Shown here: positions 1 through 8,952 of the stretch, piece after piece
How the letters are laid out: each line of letters starts with the position of its first letter
Numbering within the stretch: the stretch's first letter is position 1
Origin: a virus
Length of the DNA: 39,473 bases
Reading direction: 5' to 3' (one strand)
IMG/VR virus record: IMGVR_UViG_3300017757_000035
Span: 1 to 39,473 of that record
Translations under genes and position numbers: made by a program
Notes under the pieces: generated by a model
Seen by the model: only the letters and a program-made list of their open reading frames with translations
Database searches by the model: none
What the model was told of the DNA's origin: nothing

Positions 1-70
1 TAACAAATCATACACCGATAAGGTAATGAATAAGTCTATCGATGATATGATAAAAGATAATGAACGATGA
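1..70 (+). CDS. 3' end of an unidentified upstream gene (partial)
   Basis: A reading frame is open from the window edge (first full codon at 2) and stops with TGA at 68-70. The visible tail is about 22 residues, charged and hydrophilic (ending DDMIKDNER). The TGA overlaps the ATG of the holin gene as ATGA, a junction typical of translationally coupled phage genes. Too little is visible to name it; being next to a holin, a lysis gene such as an endolysin is possible but is only positional inference. Confidence 0.6.
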   Translation, partial: NKSYTDKVMNKSIDDMIKDNER

Positions 71-483
71 TAGGAAAATTTATAGGTGGCTTATTCGGTA
101 AGGTAGTAGAAAATGCAGAAGGAATACTTGACAAAGTTATTACAACAGACAAAGAAAGAGATGAAGCGAAGCATGCTCTCAAACGTTTACTACTCGACGC
201 CGAAAAACAAGCTTTCGCAAAAGAAGTCGAAGACAGAAAGAGCGCTAGAGATATGTACAAAGACGATGCACTTATTCAAAAGATACTTGCAACTCTATTT
301 ACGGCAGCGTACTTTGGATTGAGCTTCATGATGTTTAGAGTATTCGTAATGGGAGACTTGGATCTTGGAGAATTTGAGATAAGTTTTATCTCTACGATAT
401 TTGGCGCAATGAGCGCAAAAGTTAATACGGTAGTCGATTTCTTTTTCGGCGGATCGTCAAAAAAGAATGAACAACAAAAATAA
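67..483 (+). CDS. Holin of the 3TM / gene-transfer-agent type
   Basis: A 138-residue membrane protein expected to make holes in the inner membrane at lysis. Residues 1-20 form a glycine-rich amphipathic stretch, 21-70 are charged and helical with the signature DRKSARDMYKDD (56-67), 73-95 and 103-127 are hydrophobic membrane segments, and the end has the typical VVDFFFGGSSKK sequence before a hydrophilic tail. The SARDM-like block, two late hydrophobic helices and the DFFFGSS-K ending match the 'holin of 3TMs, for gene-transfer release' family as I know it. The ATG at 67 overlaps the previous stop by 4 bases. Function rests on family resemblance only. Confidence 0.75.
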   Translation: MIGKFIGGLFGKVVENAEGILDKVITTDKERDEAKHALKRLLLDAEKQAFAKEVEDRKSARDMYKDDALIQKILATLFTAAYFGLSFMMFRVFVMGDLDLGEFEISFISTIFGAMSAKVNTVVDFFFGGSSKKNEQQK

Positions 484-495
484 ATAATAAATAAC

Positions 496-861
496 ATGGG
501 ATTAAATTCAACAGAAGTCGCTTATGGCTTCGGACAAATGGGCAGCATGATTAGTGCTACAACAGCAACCCTAACACCTCCAACAGGAAAAGTATTTGTA
601 GCTATAACAATGTTAGCAGATACAGTTTTTAATGCAACTAATGGTTTAGTTGCCGATAACAATGTTGCAGCAGGTTTAGAGTTTATTGGAACAGATGACG
701 CCGCTCATGATTTGGCTTTATCACCTGATCTTGGGGAATCTGGGGTTGGTGGTCAAGTTGCTGATACTATTACTTTTCCAAAAGGAGTTACAATATATGG
801 TAGATGGACAAAGGTGATTAATAACGCTGCTACACCAATAATGCTTTACATAGGAGAATAA
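496..861 (+). CDS. Small hypothetical structural-like protein (121 aa)
   Basis: A 121-residue protein rich in Ala, Thr, Gly and Val with few charges, no signal peptide and no membrane helix; the pattern suggests an all-beta protein. The N-terminus (MGLNSTEVAYGFGQMGSM) is glycine-rich, and the C-terminus (IYGRWTKVINNAATPIMLYI) looks like a closing beta strand. Such small beta proteins often decorate capsids or fibres, but no family is recognised. Its TAA overlaps the next ATG by one base (TAATG), and an AGGAG sits inside its last codons just before that start, so the two genes are probably translated together and may act together. Confidence 0.6.
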   Translation: MGLNSTEVAYGFGQMGSMISATTATLTPPTGKVFVAITMLADTVFNATNGLVADNNVAAGLEFIGTDDAAHDLALSPDLGESGVGGQVADTITFPKGVTIYGRWTKVINNAATPIMLYIGE

Positions 862-1790
862 TGTTAGGATTAGGAAATTCAATATCATCTAGTTCACTTA
901 TTTCTGGCGAATCGGTGTTTGTCGATCCAAACTCAGTATCAGGCACTGTAGGTTGGTGGGATTTTACTGTTGCTGGAAATATGTACACAGACACTGGCTC
1001 AACTAATGTTTCTAGTGACGGTGATCTTATAAAGAGAATAGATAACTCATCTACAAGTGGTAATAAACTTGGAGTTTTTTTAGAAGCACCTTTTTCAGGA
1101 AACCGTCCAGCTTATAAAACTGGAGGAACAAATAGTAAGACCTATGCTAAATTTGATGGCTCGAATGATGCTTTGCGTTGTTGGCATCAATCTGGATCAA
1201 GTAGTGTTGGTGGTATAGAGACAAACAAATTGTCTAATTCAAGTGTGATGAGACTTGATAACTACACTTTATACTATGTTGCAAAAGCAGATATAGCTAC
1301 TCCAACTAGTGACGAGATAATTATACACATGTCAGCATATGACGATAGTAACGAGAATAACATGGTATTTCTTAAACATCCTGATGCTAATGTAAGTGGT
1401 GGAACAGATGATGAGCCCACAGTTAGTTTTTATACTCAATCAACTTCAGAAGGACCCGGAGCAGCTATGGTAACTGACCAACTACTAACAACTAATACTG
1501 AACTTTGGACTATAAGATCTGATGGCGATAGTTCGTCGTTTTATAAAAATGCAAATACTAGTCTCGGTTTAACTGGTCACGATATAGGTATAGAAGGAAA
1601 AATGACATGGAATAGAACTGACTCAGGTGGATCTTTCTTTCAAATTGGCTCTCAAGGGAATGCAGCTGGTAATGTTGCTATTAATGGTTTTGATGGAGAT
1701 GTGTATGAAATGATACTAATAGAAAGAGCTGTAACAGATGCAGAAAATACAAGTATAGAAAACTACTTAATGACTAAGTATGATTTATAA
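861..1790 (+). CDS. LamG / concanavalin-like fold protein, probable virion glycan-binding protein
   Basis: A 309-residue protein resembling the LamG/concanavalin A-like lectin fold. After a Ser-rich N-terminus come GWWDFT, FDGSNDALRCW (the FDGxxD strand typical of these domains), YTLYYVAKAD and a C-terminal GDVYEMILIERAVTDAENTSI block from about residue 277 that matches the usual ending 'G-x-I-x-E-x-x-I-Y-x-R-x-L-(S/T)-D-x-E ... YL-x-x-KY'. There is no signal peptide, consistent with a virion part rather than a secreted phage protein. It starts at an ATG preceded by AGGAG (852-856), one of the few clear Shine-Dalgarno sites here. It probably binds surface sugars or decorates the capsid or fibre; the location is inference. 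Confidence 0.65.
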   Translation: MLGLGNSISSSSLISGESVFVDPNSVSGTVGWWDFTVAGNMYTDTGSTNVSSDGDLIKRIDNSSTSGNKLGVFLEAPFSGNRPAYKTGGTNSKTYAKFDGSNDALRCWHQSGSSSVGGIETNKLSNSSVMRLDNYTLYYVAKADIATPTSDEIIIHMSAYDDSNENNMVFLKHPDANVSGGTDDEPTVSFYTQSTSEGPGAAMVTDQLLTTNTELWTIRSDGDSSSFYKNANTSLGLTGHDIGIEGKMTWNRTDSGGSFFQIGSQGNAAGNVAINGFDGDVYEMILIERAVTDAENTSIENYLMTKYDL

Positions 1791-1821
1791 ATAAATAATA
1801 ATTAAATAAAATTAAATAAAA

Positions 1822-2106
1822 ATGGCAAAAGATAAAACAGTACAGGTAAAAGAAAAGGCAGTAAAAATACACGATAAGCATTTGAAGCAAATGCAAAGTG
1901 TTGTTAATACTATAAATGCAATACAATTTAATATTGGCAAAATGGAGGTTTCAAAGCAAACAGCTTTAGATGAAATGAAAAAACAGCAGGTAAATATATC
2001 TGAAATACAAGATCTTCTTCTTAGAGAATACGGTACGTATGACGTCAATATAGATGACGGTACAATAAATTGGCCGAAAGAAAAAGAAGATAAAAATGAA
2101 AAATAA
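1822..2106 (+). CDS. Small coiled-coil hypothetical protein (94 aa)
   Basis: A 94-residue charged helical protein. Residues about 10-68 show heptad-like spacing of hydrophobic residues and look like a coiled coil; the end has LLLREYGTYDVNIDDGTINW, a short beta-like tail. Small proteins of this build (helix, then EYG-x-x-x-NIxDG) are common upstream of terminase genes in marine phages, but I know of no assigned function. It follows a 31-base A/T-only gap and overlaps the next gene by 11 bases. Confidence 0.65.
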   Translation: MAKDKTVQVKEKAVKIHDKHLKQMQSVVNTINAIQFNIGKMEVSKQTALDEMKKQQVNISEIQDLLLREYGTYDVNIDDGTINWPKEKEDKNEK

Positions 2107-2320
2107 TATAATTAGAAAGATAACAATAGGTAAGGACTATAAAAATGATTCAATGCACTATGCTGTGGGTCAAGAGGTTTACGGTGGACACAAGATATGT
2201 GATATAATAGAAGAAGAAGATAAGTATTGTATTTACATCAAAAAAGGGGATGTAGTTATACCTTGGAAAGACTTCAATAAAAACATGGCAATATCTATTG
2301 AGTATAATTTAGAGTATTAA
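2096..2320 (+). CDS. Small hypothetical protein (74 aa)
   Basis: A 74-residue soluble protein with alternating charged and beta-prone stretches (YAVGQEVYGGHKICDIIEEE then KYCIYIKKGDVVIPWKDF). The spacing suggests a small SH3-like or other beta-barrel fold, but no family is recognised. It starts within the last 11 bases of the previous gene, and its last base is the first base of the next ATG (TAATG), so it is part of a tightly coupled run. Function unknown. Confidence 0.6.
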   Translation: MKNNIIRKITIGKDYKNDSMHYAVGQEVYGGHKICDIIEEEDKYCIYIKKGDVVIPWKDFNKNMAISIEYNLEY

Positions 2321-2910
2321 TGAGAGCTTATAAAGATTTTATAGTGTCGCCAAAAGGTGAGCGTTATAATAACTCTAAAAAAATTGATGATAAAGAACTA
2401 ATACTCAACACTGAAATCTTTAATCATCATTTTGTTAATAGGAAAGCAAAAGTAATCGCTACTCCACTATTATTTCAATCACCCATCAACGTGGGTGATG
2501 AAGTAATAGTTCATCATAATATCTTTAGAAGGTGGCATGATATTAAGGGTAGAGAAAGAAATAGTAGATCTTATTGGAAGGAAGATAAATACTTTATATC
2601 TGAAGACCAAATTTTTTTGTACAATAAAAAAGCTACGCCCGGATATAGTTTTGTTAAACCGATTAAATCAACAAACCCGCATCACTATAAATTAAGTTTA
2701 GATGTAGAAAAACCACTAGTTGGAATTATTAAATACTCTGACGGAACTTTTGTTAAAAACGAGTTAGTTGGATTTGAACCAAGTAGTGAGTATGAGTTTG
2801 TTATAGATGGTGAAAGACTATATAGAGTTCTAAATAAATTTATTACAATTAAATATGAATATCAAGGAAACGAAGAAGAATATAATCCAAGCTGGACACA
2901 AGGCGGTTGA
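2320..2910 (+). CDS. Putative GroES/Cpn10-like co-chaperonin
   Basis: A 196-residue protein whose centre resembles the chaperonin-10 barrel: a strand with KAKVIATP, then INVGDEVIVHH (about residues 54-66, like the VGDxVLF strand of GroES), an insertion of about 30 residues, and KYFISEDQIFLY (like the EYLILREEDILAV end of GroES). A second similar half may follow, with YEFVIDGERLYRV. Phages such as T4 encode GroES substitutes that help fold their capsid proteins, and similar proteins sit next to terminase genes in marine phages. The match is by pattern only and the length is about twice that of GroES, so a different beta-barrel protein remains possible. The last 56 bases overlap the next gene. 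Confidence 0.45.
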   Translation: MRAYKDFIVSPKGERYNNSKKIDDKELILNTEIFNHHFVNRKAKVIATPLLFQSPINVGDEVIVHHNIFRRWHDIKGRERNSRSYWKEDKYFISEDQIFLYNKKATPGYSFVKPIKSTNPHHYKLSLDVEKPLVGIIKYSDGTFVKNELVGFEPSSEYEFVIDGERLYRVLNKFITIKYEYQGNEEEYNPSWTQGG

Positions 2911-3130
2911 AGAATTAATTAAAGTTGCTAGAGAAGAGATAGTTGATTCAGACGAAGATATATCAGCAGATAGATTAAAGAATGCAGCAGCTACAAAGAA
3001 ACTAGCTATATTCGATGCATTTGAAATATTAACCAGAATCCAAGAGGAAGAAGCTATGCTTGACGGAAAACCCGTAGAGGAGAAAAAGGAGAGCACTTTT
3101 AAGGGTTTCGCAGAAGGAAGATCTAAATAA
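2855..3130 (+). CDS. terS: Probable terminase small subunit
   Basis: A 91-residue, almost all-helical acidic protein directly before the large terminase gene, sharing one base with its ATG (TAATG). The core DISADRLKNAAATKKLAIFD followed by AFEILTRIQEEE fits the helical oligomerisation part of small terminase subunits in marine podoviruses. The small subunit binds phage DNA and controls the large-subunit motor. No clear helix-turn-helix can be assigned by eye, so the call depends mainly on position, size and helical character. The start lies 56 bases inside the preceding gene; a later start near the helix core would avoid much of the overlap but no other ATG is suitably placed. Confidence 0.6.
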   Translation: MNIKETKKNIIQAGHKAVEELIKVAREEIVDSDEDISADRLKNAAATKKLAIFDAFEILTRIQEEEAMLDGKPVEEKKESTFKGFAEGRSK

Positions 3131-5364
3131 TGTACAAGCAAACATTATATAAGGTTGTAGAACCTATAAAATTAAATACCATCAAAAGACTTAATAAGTC
3201 TAAGAAATGGGAGTATGGTTATAATAAAGAAAATGATATTGTTGTTATATCTAAAAATGGAACAATTGGAGAAGTGTTAGAGATTCAAGGTTTCAAAATT
3301 GCTTTACCAAAAGTACCTAATAACGTTTACTCTAGTAGTAAAGATCCAGTTGGGCAAATGTGGAAACAATTTCCACAAAACGAAGCTTTTAAAAGAATTA
3401 AAACAGTGTTTGATTGGGAGAGTTATCCAGATGATTTTAAAGAAAAACATTATGGGTATATAGATGATGAATTCAAAAGAAGAGATGATGGTTTTTGGTT
3501 TATGAACAATGGTAAGCCAACCTATATAACAGGTACACATTATATGTATCTACAGTGGAGTAAGATTGATGTTGGCGCTCCAGACTATAGAGAAGCAAAT
3601 AGGTTGTTCTTTATATTTTGGGAGGCTTGCAAAGCAGATAAAAGAAGTTACGGAATGTGTTACTTAAAAAATAGACGTTCTGGTTTTTCTTTTATGAGTT
3701 CAGCTGAAACAGTTAATCAAGCAACATTAGCTAGTGATAGTAGATTTGGTATACTATCTAAAACTGGTAGTGACGCAAAAAAGATGTTTACTGATAAAGT
3801 GGTACCTATTAGTTTAAATTATCCGTTCTTCTTTAAACCAATACAAGATGGTATGGATCGTCCAAAATCAGAGTTAGCGTATAGGGTTCCTGCTAAGAAG
3901 TTTACTCGTAGAAAAATGAGGGAACACGAGGAGCAAGATGACATGGAGGGACTAGATACTACTATAGATTGGAAAAATACAGGTGATAATAGTTATGATG
4001 GTGAAAAACTTTCTTTACTAGTTCATGATGAAAGTGGTAAATGGGAGAGACCTGATAATATAAAAAATAACTGGAGAGTTACAAAAACTTGTCTACGATT
4101 AGGTAGTAGGATTATAGGTAAGTGCATGATGGGATCAACAAGTAATGCTCTTGACAAAGGTGGTGATAATTTTAAAAATTTATACAATAGCTCAGATGTT
4201 ACAAAACGAAATCGCAATGGACAGACTAAGTCAGGATTATATTCTTTGTTTATCCCTATGGAATGGAACTACGAGGGATTTATTGACAAATATGGACAAC
4301 CCGTGTTTAATACTCCTGAAGAACCCAAGTTCGATCCCCATGGAATAGAGATAGACTATGGTGTTATAGACCACTGGGACAATGAAGCTGAAGGACTAAA
4401 AGACGATCAAGATGCTTTAAATGAATTTTATCGTCAATTTCCTAGAACAGAAGAACATGCTTTTAGAGACGAGACAAATAATAGCTTATTTAATCTTGTT
4501 AAAATATATGAACAAATAGATTTTAATGAGGGCAATAGGGATTCATCCGTATTAAGTAAAGGTAACTTTCAGTGGGTTAGTGGGGTTAAGGATACAAGAG
4601 TTATTTTTAATCCAGATCCCAATGGTAGATTCAATGTTAGTTGGGTACCTAGTTTGCAATTACAAAATAATGTTATTATTAAAAACGGTAAAAAGCATCC
4701 TGGCAACGAACACATGGGAGCTTTTGGTTGTGACTCGTATGATATATCAGGAACGGTAGATGGTACTGGATCGAAAGGAGCTTTACATGGATTAACTAAG
4801 TTCTCTATGGAAGATGCACCAGCTAACACATTCTTTTTAGAATATATAGCTAGACCACAAACAGCTGATATATTTTTTGAAGACGTATTGATGGCACTAG
4901 TATTTTACGGAATGCCACTACTCGCAGAGAACAATAAACCTAGACTCTTATATTATCTAAGAAGAAGAGGTTACAGAGGGTTTAGTATGAACAGGCCTGA
5001 TAAAATTTGGAATAAATTATCAGTAGCAGAGAAAGAAGTAGGCGGAATACCCAACTCAAGTGAAGATATAAAACAAGCTCACGCCGCGGCAATTGAAATG
5101 TATATCAATGATCATGTTGGTTTAACAGGAGATGGTACGTATGGTACAATGTATTTTAACGATACATTAAATGACTGGTCTAGATTTGATATAACAAAAA
5201 GAACAAAGCATGATGCTTCAATAAGTTCTGGATTAGCTGTCATGGCTTGTAACAGGCATTTGTATAGACCAACTCCTAAGCGAGAAGAAACACCAGTTAA
5301 TATAAATATATCAAAATACAACAATAAAGGATTTTCCTCTAAAATAATAAAACAAGAAATATGA
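3130..5364 (+). CDS. terL: Terminase large subunit (DNA-packaging ATPase/nuclease)
   Basis: A 744-residue packaging motor that pumps DNA into the prohead through the portal and cuts concatemers. The ATPase half shows a variant Walker A at residues 180-187 (KNRRSGFS), a Walker B with catalytic acid at 296-305 (LLVHDESGKW; D300, E301) and a coupling motif around 334-339 (MGSTSN). The C-terminal half holds a likely RNase H-like nuclease with D535 and D538 in GAFGCDSYDISG and more acidic residues downstream. The P-loop lacks the usual GK(S/T) and has its Lys at the front, as in lambda-type terminases. GAAGGAAG lies before the start. The stop overlaps the portal start (ATGA). Confidence 0.93.
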   Translation: MYKQTLYKVVEPIKLNTIKRLNKSKKWEYGYNKENDIVVISKNGTIGEVLEIQGFKIALPKVPNNVYSSSKDPVGQMWKQFPQNEAFKRIKTVFDWESYPDDFKEKHYGYIDDEFKRRDDGFWFMNNGKPTYITGTHYMYLQWSKIDVGAPDYREANRLFFIFWEACKADKRSYGMCYLKNRRSGFSFMSSAETVNQATLASDSRFGILSKTGSDAKKMFTDKVVPISLNYPFFFKPIQDGMDRPKSELAYRVPAKKFTRRKMREHEEQDDMEGLDTTIDWKNTGDNSYDGEKLSLLVHDESGKWERPDNIKNNWRVTKTCLRLGSRIIGKCMMGSTSNALDKGGDNFKNLYNSSDVTKRNRNGQTKSGLYSLFIPMEWNYEGFIDKYGQPVFNTPEEPKFDPHGIEIDYGVIDHWDNEAEGLKDDQDALNEFYRQFPRTEEHAFRDETNNSLFNLVKIYEQIDFNEGNRDSSVLSKGNFQWVSGVKDTRVIFNPDPNGRFNVSWVPSLQLQNNVIIKNGKKHPGNEHMGAFGCDSYDISGTVDGTGSKGALHGLTKFSMEDAPANTFFLEYIARPQTADIFFEDVLMALVFYGMPLLAENNKPRLLYYLRRRGYRGFSMNRPDKIWNKLSVAEKEVGGIPNSSEDIKQAHAAAIEMYINDHVGLTGDGTYGTMYFNDTLNDWSRFDITKRTKHDASISSGLAVMACNRHLYRPTPKREETPVNINISKYNNKGFSSKIIKQEI

Positions 5365-7748
5365 GAGAGACTTACGTAAATTTCCCATCTCAAGCTGTTA
5401 CTGATTTAGAAAAACTAAGTCAAGAGTACGGTGAAAAAGTAGCTAAAGCCATAAAGCATGAATGGTTTTCTGACAACACAAATAAATTTAATGGAAATTT
5501 AAATGAATTTAGAACATTAAGATTATACGCTAGAGGGGAGCAGTCTATAGAAAAATACAAAAATGAATTATCAATTAATGGTGATTTGTCATATCTCAAC
5601 TTAGATTGGAAACCCGTGCCTATTATTCCTAAGTTTGTAGACATTGTTGTAAATGGTATGGCTAATAGATCATATGAAATAAACTGTTATTCGCAAGATC
5701 CTTTCGGTATAGCAAAGAGAACAGAATACATGAGTAAGATACAACGAGATATGGAGGCTCGTAGCTATAATGACATGGTTCAAGAACTATTTAACTTCAA
5801 CTTACAAGAAAGTGACATGGATATGTTACCAGAGACTCAGGAGGAACTATCACTTCATATGCAGTTAACGTATAAACAAGCAATTGAATTAGCGGAGGAA
5901 CAAGCTATAAACGTATTATTAGAGGGTAGTGATTATGATCTTATTAGAAGAAGGACTTTACAAGATTTATGTGTTTTAGGAATTGGTGCAACTAAGACAA
6001 CTTTTGATTTTAGCGAGGGAGCTCAAGTTGAATATGTCGATCCAGCTAACTTAGTTTGGTCTCATACCGAATCCCCGTATTTTGATGATATATATTATGT
6101 TGGCGAAGTAAAGGAAATCCCAATAAACGAGTTAGTTAAGCAATTTCCAGATTTAACAGAAAGTCAAATAAAAGAAATAACAGACTATAGTTACGATCCA
6201 GTAACAAATACACCACATAGAGATAAGAACCAGGTCCAAGTGCTTTACTTTAATTATAAAACACATTCTAATAATATATATAAACTAAAGAAAACATCTA
6301 GTGGTGGAGAAAAGATTATAAAAAAGGATGGTAATTTTAACCCACCTAAGGACAAGCAAGGAGATTTTGAAAAGGTAGAAAGAGTTGTGGAAGCTTTGTT
6401 TGAGGGGGTTTTTGTTTTAGGAAGTCAAAAGCTATTAAGATGGAGAATGGCTCCTAATATGATGAGAACTAGATCTGACTTTGCTAAAGTTAAAATGAAC
6501 TACCAAATAGTTGCACCAAGAATGTACGAGGGTAGAATAGAATCTTTAGTCGGTAGAATAACAGGTTTTGCTGATATGATTCAACTTACTCATTTAAAGC
6601 TACAACAAGTGATGGCAAGAATGGTTCCTGATGGAGTGTTCTTAGATGTAGATGGCTTAGCTGAAATAGATCTTGGTAATGGAACAAACTACAATCCACA
6701 GGAAGCGCTAAACATGTTTTTTCAAACAGGTAGTGTTTTAGGTAGAAGCTACACAGCTGATGGCGAACAGAATCCAGCAAAAGTACCAATTCAACAAATA
6801 CAAAATGCCGGTGGTGGAAACAAGATACAGAGCTTAATAGGTGCTTACAATTATTACTTACAAATGATAAGAGATGTGACTGGACTTAACGAAGCTAGAG
6901 ATGCAGCTTCTCCAGATCCAAACGCCTTGGTTGGAGTTCAGAAAATGGCTGCAGCTAATTCAAATACAGCAACAAGACATTTATTACAATCAATGTTATT
7001 TTTAACATCTGAAGCAGCAGAGGATTTATCTCTTAGAATAGCTGACATAATAGAGTATTCTCCGACTAAAAATGCTTTTATTCAAGCTATAGGTTCTCAT
7101 AATGTTGCCACTCTCGATGAAATAAAAGAATTACATCTATATGACTTTGGTATATTTATAGAATTAATGCCAGATGAGGAAGAACAGGCTATTTTAGAAA
7201 ATAACATACAAGTTGCTTTAGGTCAAAAACTAATAGAGTTAAGTGATGCTATTGACGTGCGTAACATTAGGAATATAAAGTTAGCTAATCAAATGTTAAA
7301 GATAAAGAGAAAGCAGAAACAAGAAAGAGATCAAGCTATGGCTCAACAGCAAATGCAGGCCCAAGCTCAAGCGAATGCTCAACAACAAGCTGCTGCTGCT
7401 CAAGCAGAAGCTGCTAAAACTCAAGCTAAGGTTGAAGCTGAAGCTGGTTTAGAACAAACAAAAAATGCTATGAAAATAGCATATTTACAAGAAGAGGCTA
7501 AGGTTAAGAAAGATTTAATGGCCTTCGAATTTAGTTTAAATTCACAATTAAAAATGCATGATACTGAGAACTCAAACTCAATGGAATCAATGAGAGAAGA
7601 TAGAAAAGATAGAAGGGAAGATAGAAAAATGAAGAACCAAAGGAAGATAGAAAGAGAGAGAAATTCAGCTAAATCCGTTAAAAAGTTTGAATCATCAGGT
7701 AATGATATAGTTACAGGAAGCGCTGGTATCGAAAGATTCGGTGCTTAA
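5361..7748 (+). CDS. Portal protein
   Basis: A 795-residue protein forming the ring at the capsid vertex through which DNA passes. Position directly after the large terminase, length, and a mixed alpha/beta body with a long helical region (about residues 400-640) fit large podovirus portals. The tail of the chain is unusual: residues about 659-700 are a Gln/Ala-rich helix (AMAQQQMQAQAQANAQQQ), followed by a Lys/Glu/Arg-rich coiled coil (REDRKDRREDRKMKNQRK) and a short Gly-rich end. Such tails form the 'barrel' reaching into the capsid in P22-type portals; that role here is inference. The start is the ATG of an ATGA overlap with the terminase stop. Confidence 0.85.
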   Translation: MRETYVNFPSQAVTDLEKLSQEYGEKVAKAIKHEWFSDNTNKFNGNLNEFRTLRLYARGEQSIEKYKNELSINGDLSYLNLDWKPVPIIPKFVDIVVNGMANRSYEINCYSQDPFGIAKRTEYMSKIQRDMEARSYNDMVQELFNFNLQESDMDMLPETQEELSLHMQLTYKQAIELAEEQAINVLLEGSDYDLIRRRTLQDLCVLGIGATKTTFDFSEGAQVEYVDPANLVWSHTESPYFDDIYYVGEVKEIPINELVKQFPDLTESQIKEITDYSYDPVTNTPHRDKNQVQVLYFNYKTHSNNIYKLKKTSSGGEKIIKKDGNFNPPKDKQGDFEKVERVVEALFEGVFVLGSQKLLRWRMAPNMMRTRSDFAKVKMNYQIVAPRMYEGRIESLVGRITGFADMIQLTHLKLQQVMARMVPDGVFLDVDGLAEIDLGNGTNYNPQEALNMFFQTGSVLGRSYTADGEQNPAKVPIQQIQNAGGGNKIQSLIGAYNYYLQMIRDVTGLNEARDAASPDPNALVGVQKMAAANSNTATRHLLQSMLFLTSEAAEDLSLRIADIIEYSPTKNAFIQAIGSHNVATLDEIKELHLYDFGIFIELMPDEEEQAILENNIQVALGQKLIELSDAIDVRNIRNIKLANQMLKIKRKQKQERDQAMAQQQMQAQAQANAQQQAAAAQAEAAKTQAKVEAEAGLEQTKNAMKIAYLQEEAKVKKDLMAFEFSLNSQLKMHDTENSNSMESMREDRKDRREDRKMKNQRKIERERNSAKSVKKFESSGNDIVTGSAGIERFGA

Positions 7749-7774
7749 TATTTAATATTTTATAAAATTTTATT

Positions 7775-8932
7775 ATGGCAGAAGAAAAAGAAAACAAAGT
7801 CGAAGAGACTAAGGTTGAGGAACCTAAAAAACCAGAGATGACAAGCGTTGATCTTAGAAAGAAAGCTAAGGAACTTAAAGATAATGTTGTTAAAGTTGAC
7901 ATGTCTAAACCACCGTTAAGCAACGAGGATGTTGACAGTAAGCCTACTGAAGAAGATGTGGTTGTGATTAATCCAGATCCAAAAGAAGAGGTTAAAGAAG
8001 AGACTGTAGAAGAAGATACACCTATTATACAGGAAGTTACTAACGAACCAGAGAAAATTAATGTTCCAAAAGTACCTACTGATAGTCCTGAACCTCCATA
8101 TAAATTACCAGAAAAGTTACAAAAAGTAGCTGAGTTCATGAACGAAACAGGTGGCAATCTAAACGACTACGTTAAATTAAATAGAGACGTATCTAAACTA
8201 GATGATTCTGAGGTGCTAGACGAGTATTACAGATCTACTAAATCACATTTGACACCAGAGGAAAGAAACTTTGTATTAGAAGAGAGGTTTAGTTATGATG
8301 AGGACACTGACGATGCAAAAGATATAAAAAGAAAGAAAATAGCCTTGAAAGAGCAAGTTGCTGAGGCTAGAACCTACTTAGACGGGCAAAAGTCTAAATA
8401 CTATGAAGAGATCAAAGCTGGAACTAGTTTGACAGAAGAACAAAAGAAAGCTATTGAATTTTTTAATAGACACAACAAGGAGTCTGCAGAAAGACAGCAA
8501 ATAGAGGATAGTAGTAAAAAACATTTCCTAAATGAAACTGACAACGTTTTTAATGATGATTTCAAAGGTTTTGATTATCAAGTTGGAGACAAAAAATTCA
8601 GGTTCAACGTTAAAGATGTAGATAAAGTTAAGACAACCCAAAGTGATATTAGAAATTTCGTAAACAAGTTTGTTGACGAAAAGACTGATACAGTAAATAA
8701 CGCTGGCGGTTATCATAAATCTTTATTTACAGCTATGAATGCTGACGCGATTGCTAAGCATTTTTACGAACAAGGAAAAGCTGATGCTATAAAAGATACT
8801 ATTGCTGCAGATAAAAACATAAGTTTAGACCCTAGACAAACTCATGGTGACAGTGTCACTTCTGGATTAAAGGTTAGAGCTCTTGGTGATTCATCTAAGG
8901 ATTTCAAATTTAAAATTAACAAGAAAAAATAA
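7775..8932 (+). CDS. Scaffolding protein
   Basis: A 385-residue, highly charged, low-hydrophobicity protein between portal and major capsid genes. Residues 1-105 are an acidic, Pro/Glu/Lys/Val-rich, probably disordered region; about 110-260 are helical with heptad-like runs (KSKYYEEIKAGTSLTEEQKK); the end is basic (KDFKFKINKKK), like the capsid-binding basic end of P22 and T7 scaffolds. Scaffolds guide assembly of the prohead and leave before DNA packaging. No protease motif is visible, so it looks like a scaffold alone rather than a protease-scaffold fusion. It has an A/T-only leader ending TTTATT before the ATG. Confidence 0.75.
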   Translation: MAEEKENKVEETKVEEPKKPEMTSVDLRKKAKELKDNVVKVDMSKPPLSNEDVDSKPTEEDVVVINPDPKEEVKEETVEEDTPIIQEVTNEPEKINVPKVPTDSPEPPYKLPEKLQKVAEFMNETGGNLNDYVKLNRDVSKLDDSEVLDEYYRSTKSHLTPEERNFVLEERFSYDEDTDDAKDIKRKKIALKEQVAEARTYLDGQKSKYYEEIKAGTSLTEEQKKAIEFFNRHNKESAERQQIEDSSKKHFLNETDNVFNDDFKGFDYQVGDKKFRFNVKDVDKVKTTQSDIRNFVNKFVDEKTDTVNNAGGYHKSLFTAMNADAIAKHFYEQGKADAIKDTIAADKNISLDPRQTHGDSVTSGLKVRALGDSSKDFKFKINKKK

Positions 8933-8952
8933 CAATTTAAAAAAAATATATT

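Noticed and set aside
36-260. Minus-strand open frames across the window, e.g. 36-260, 7711-8157, 19205-19579, 36165-36476
   Set aside because: All lie inside well-supported plus-strand genes, show biased composition expected from reversing a low-GC coding strand (Ser/Leu/Ile-rich, no motifs), and there is no promoter or gap suggesting opposite transcription.
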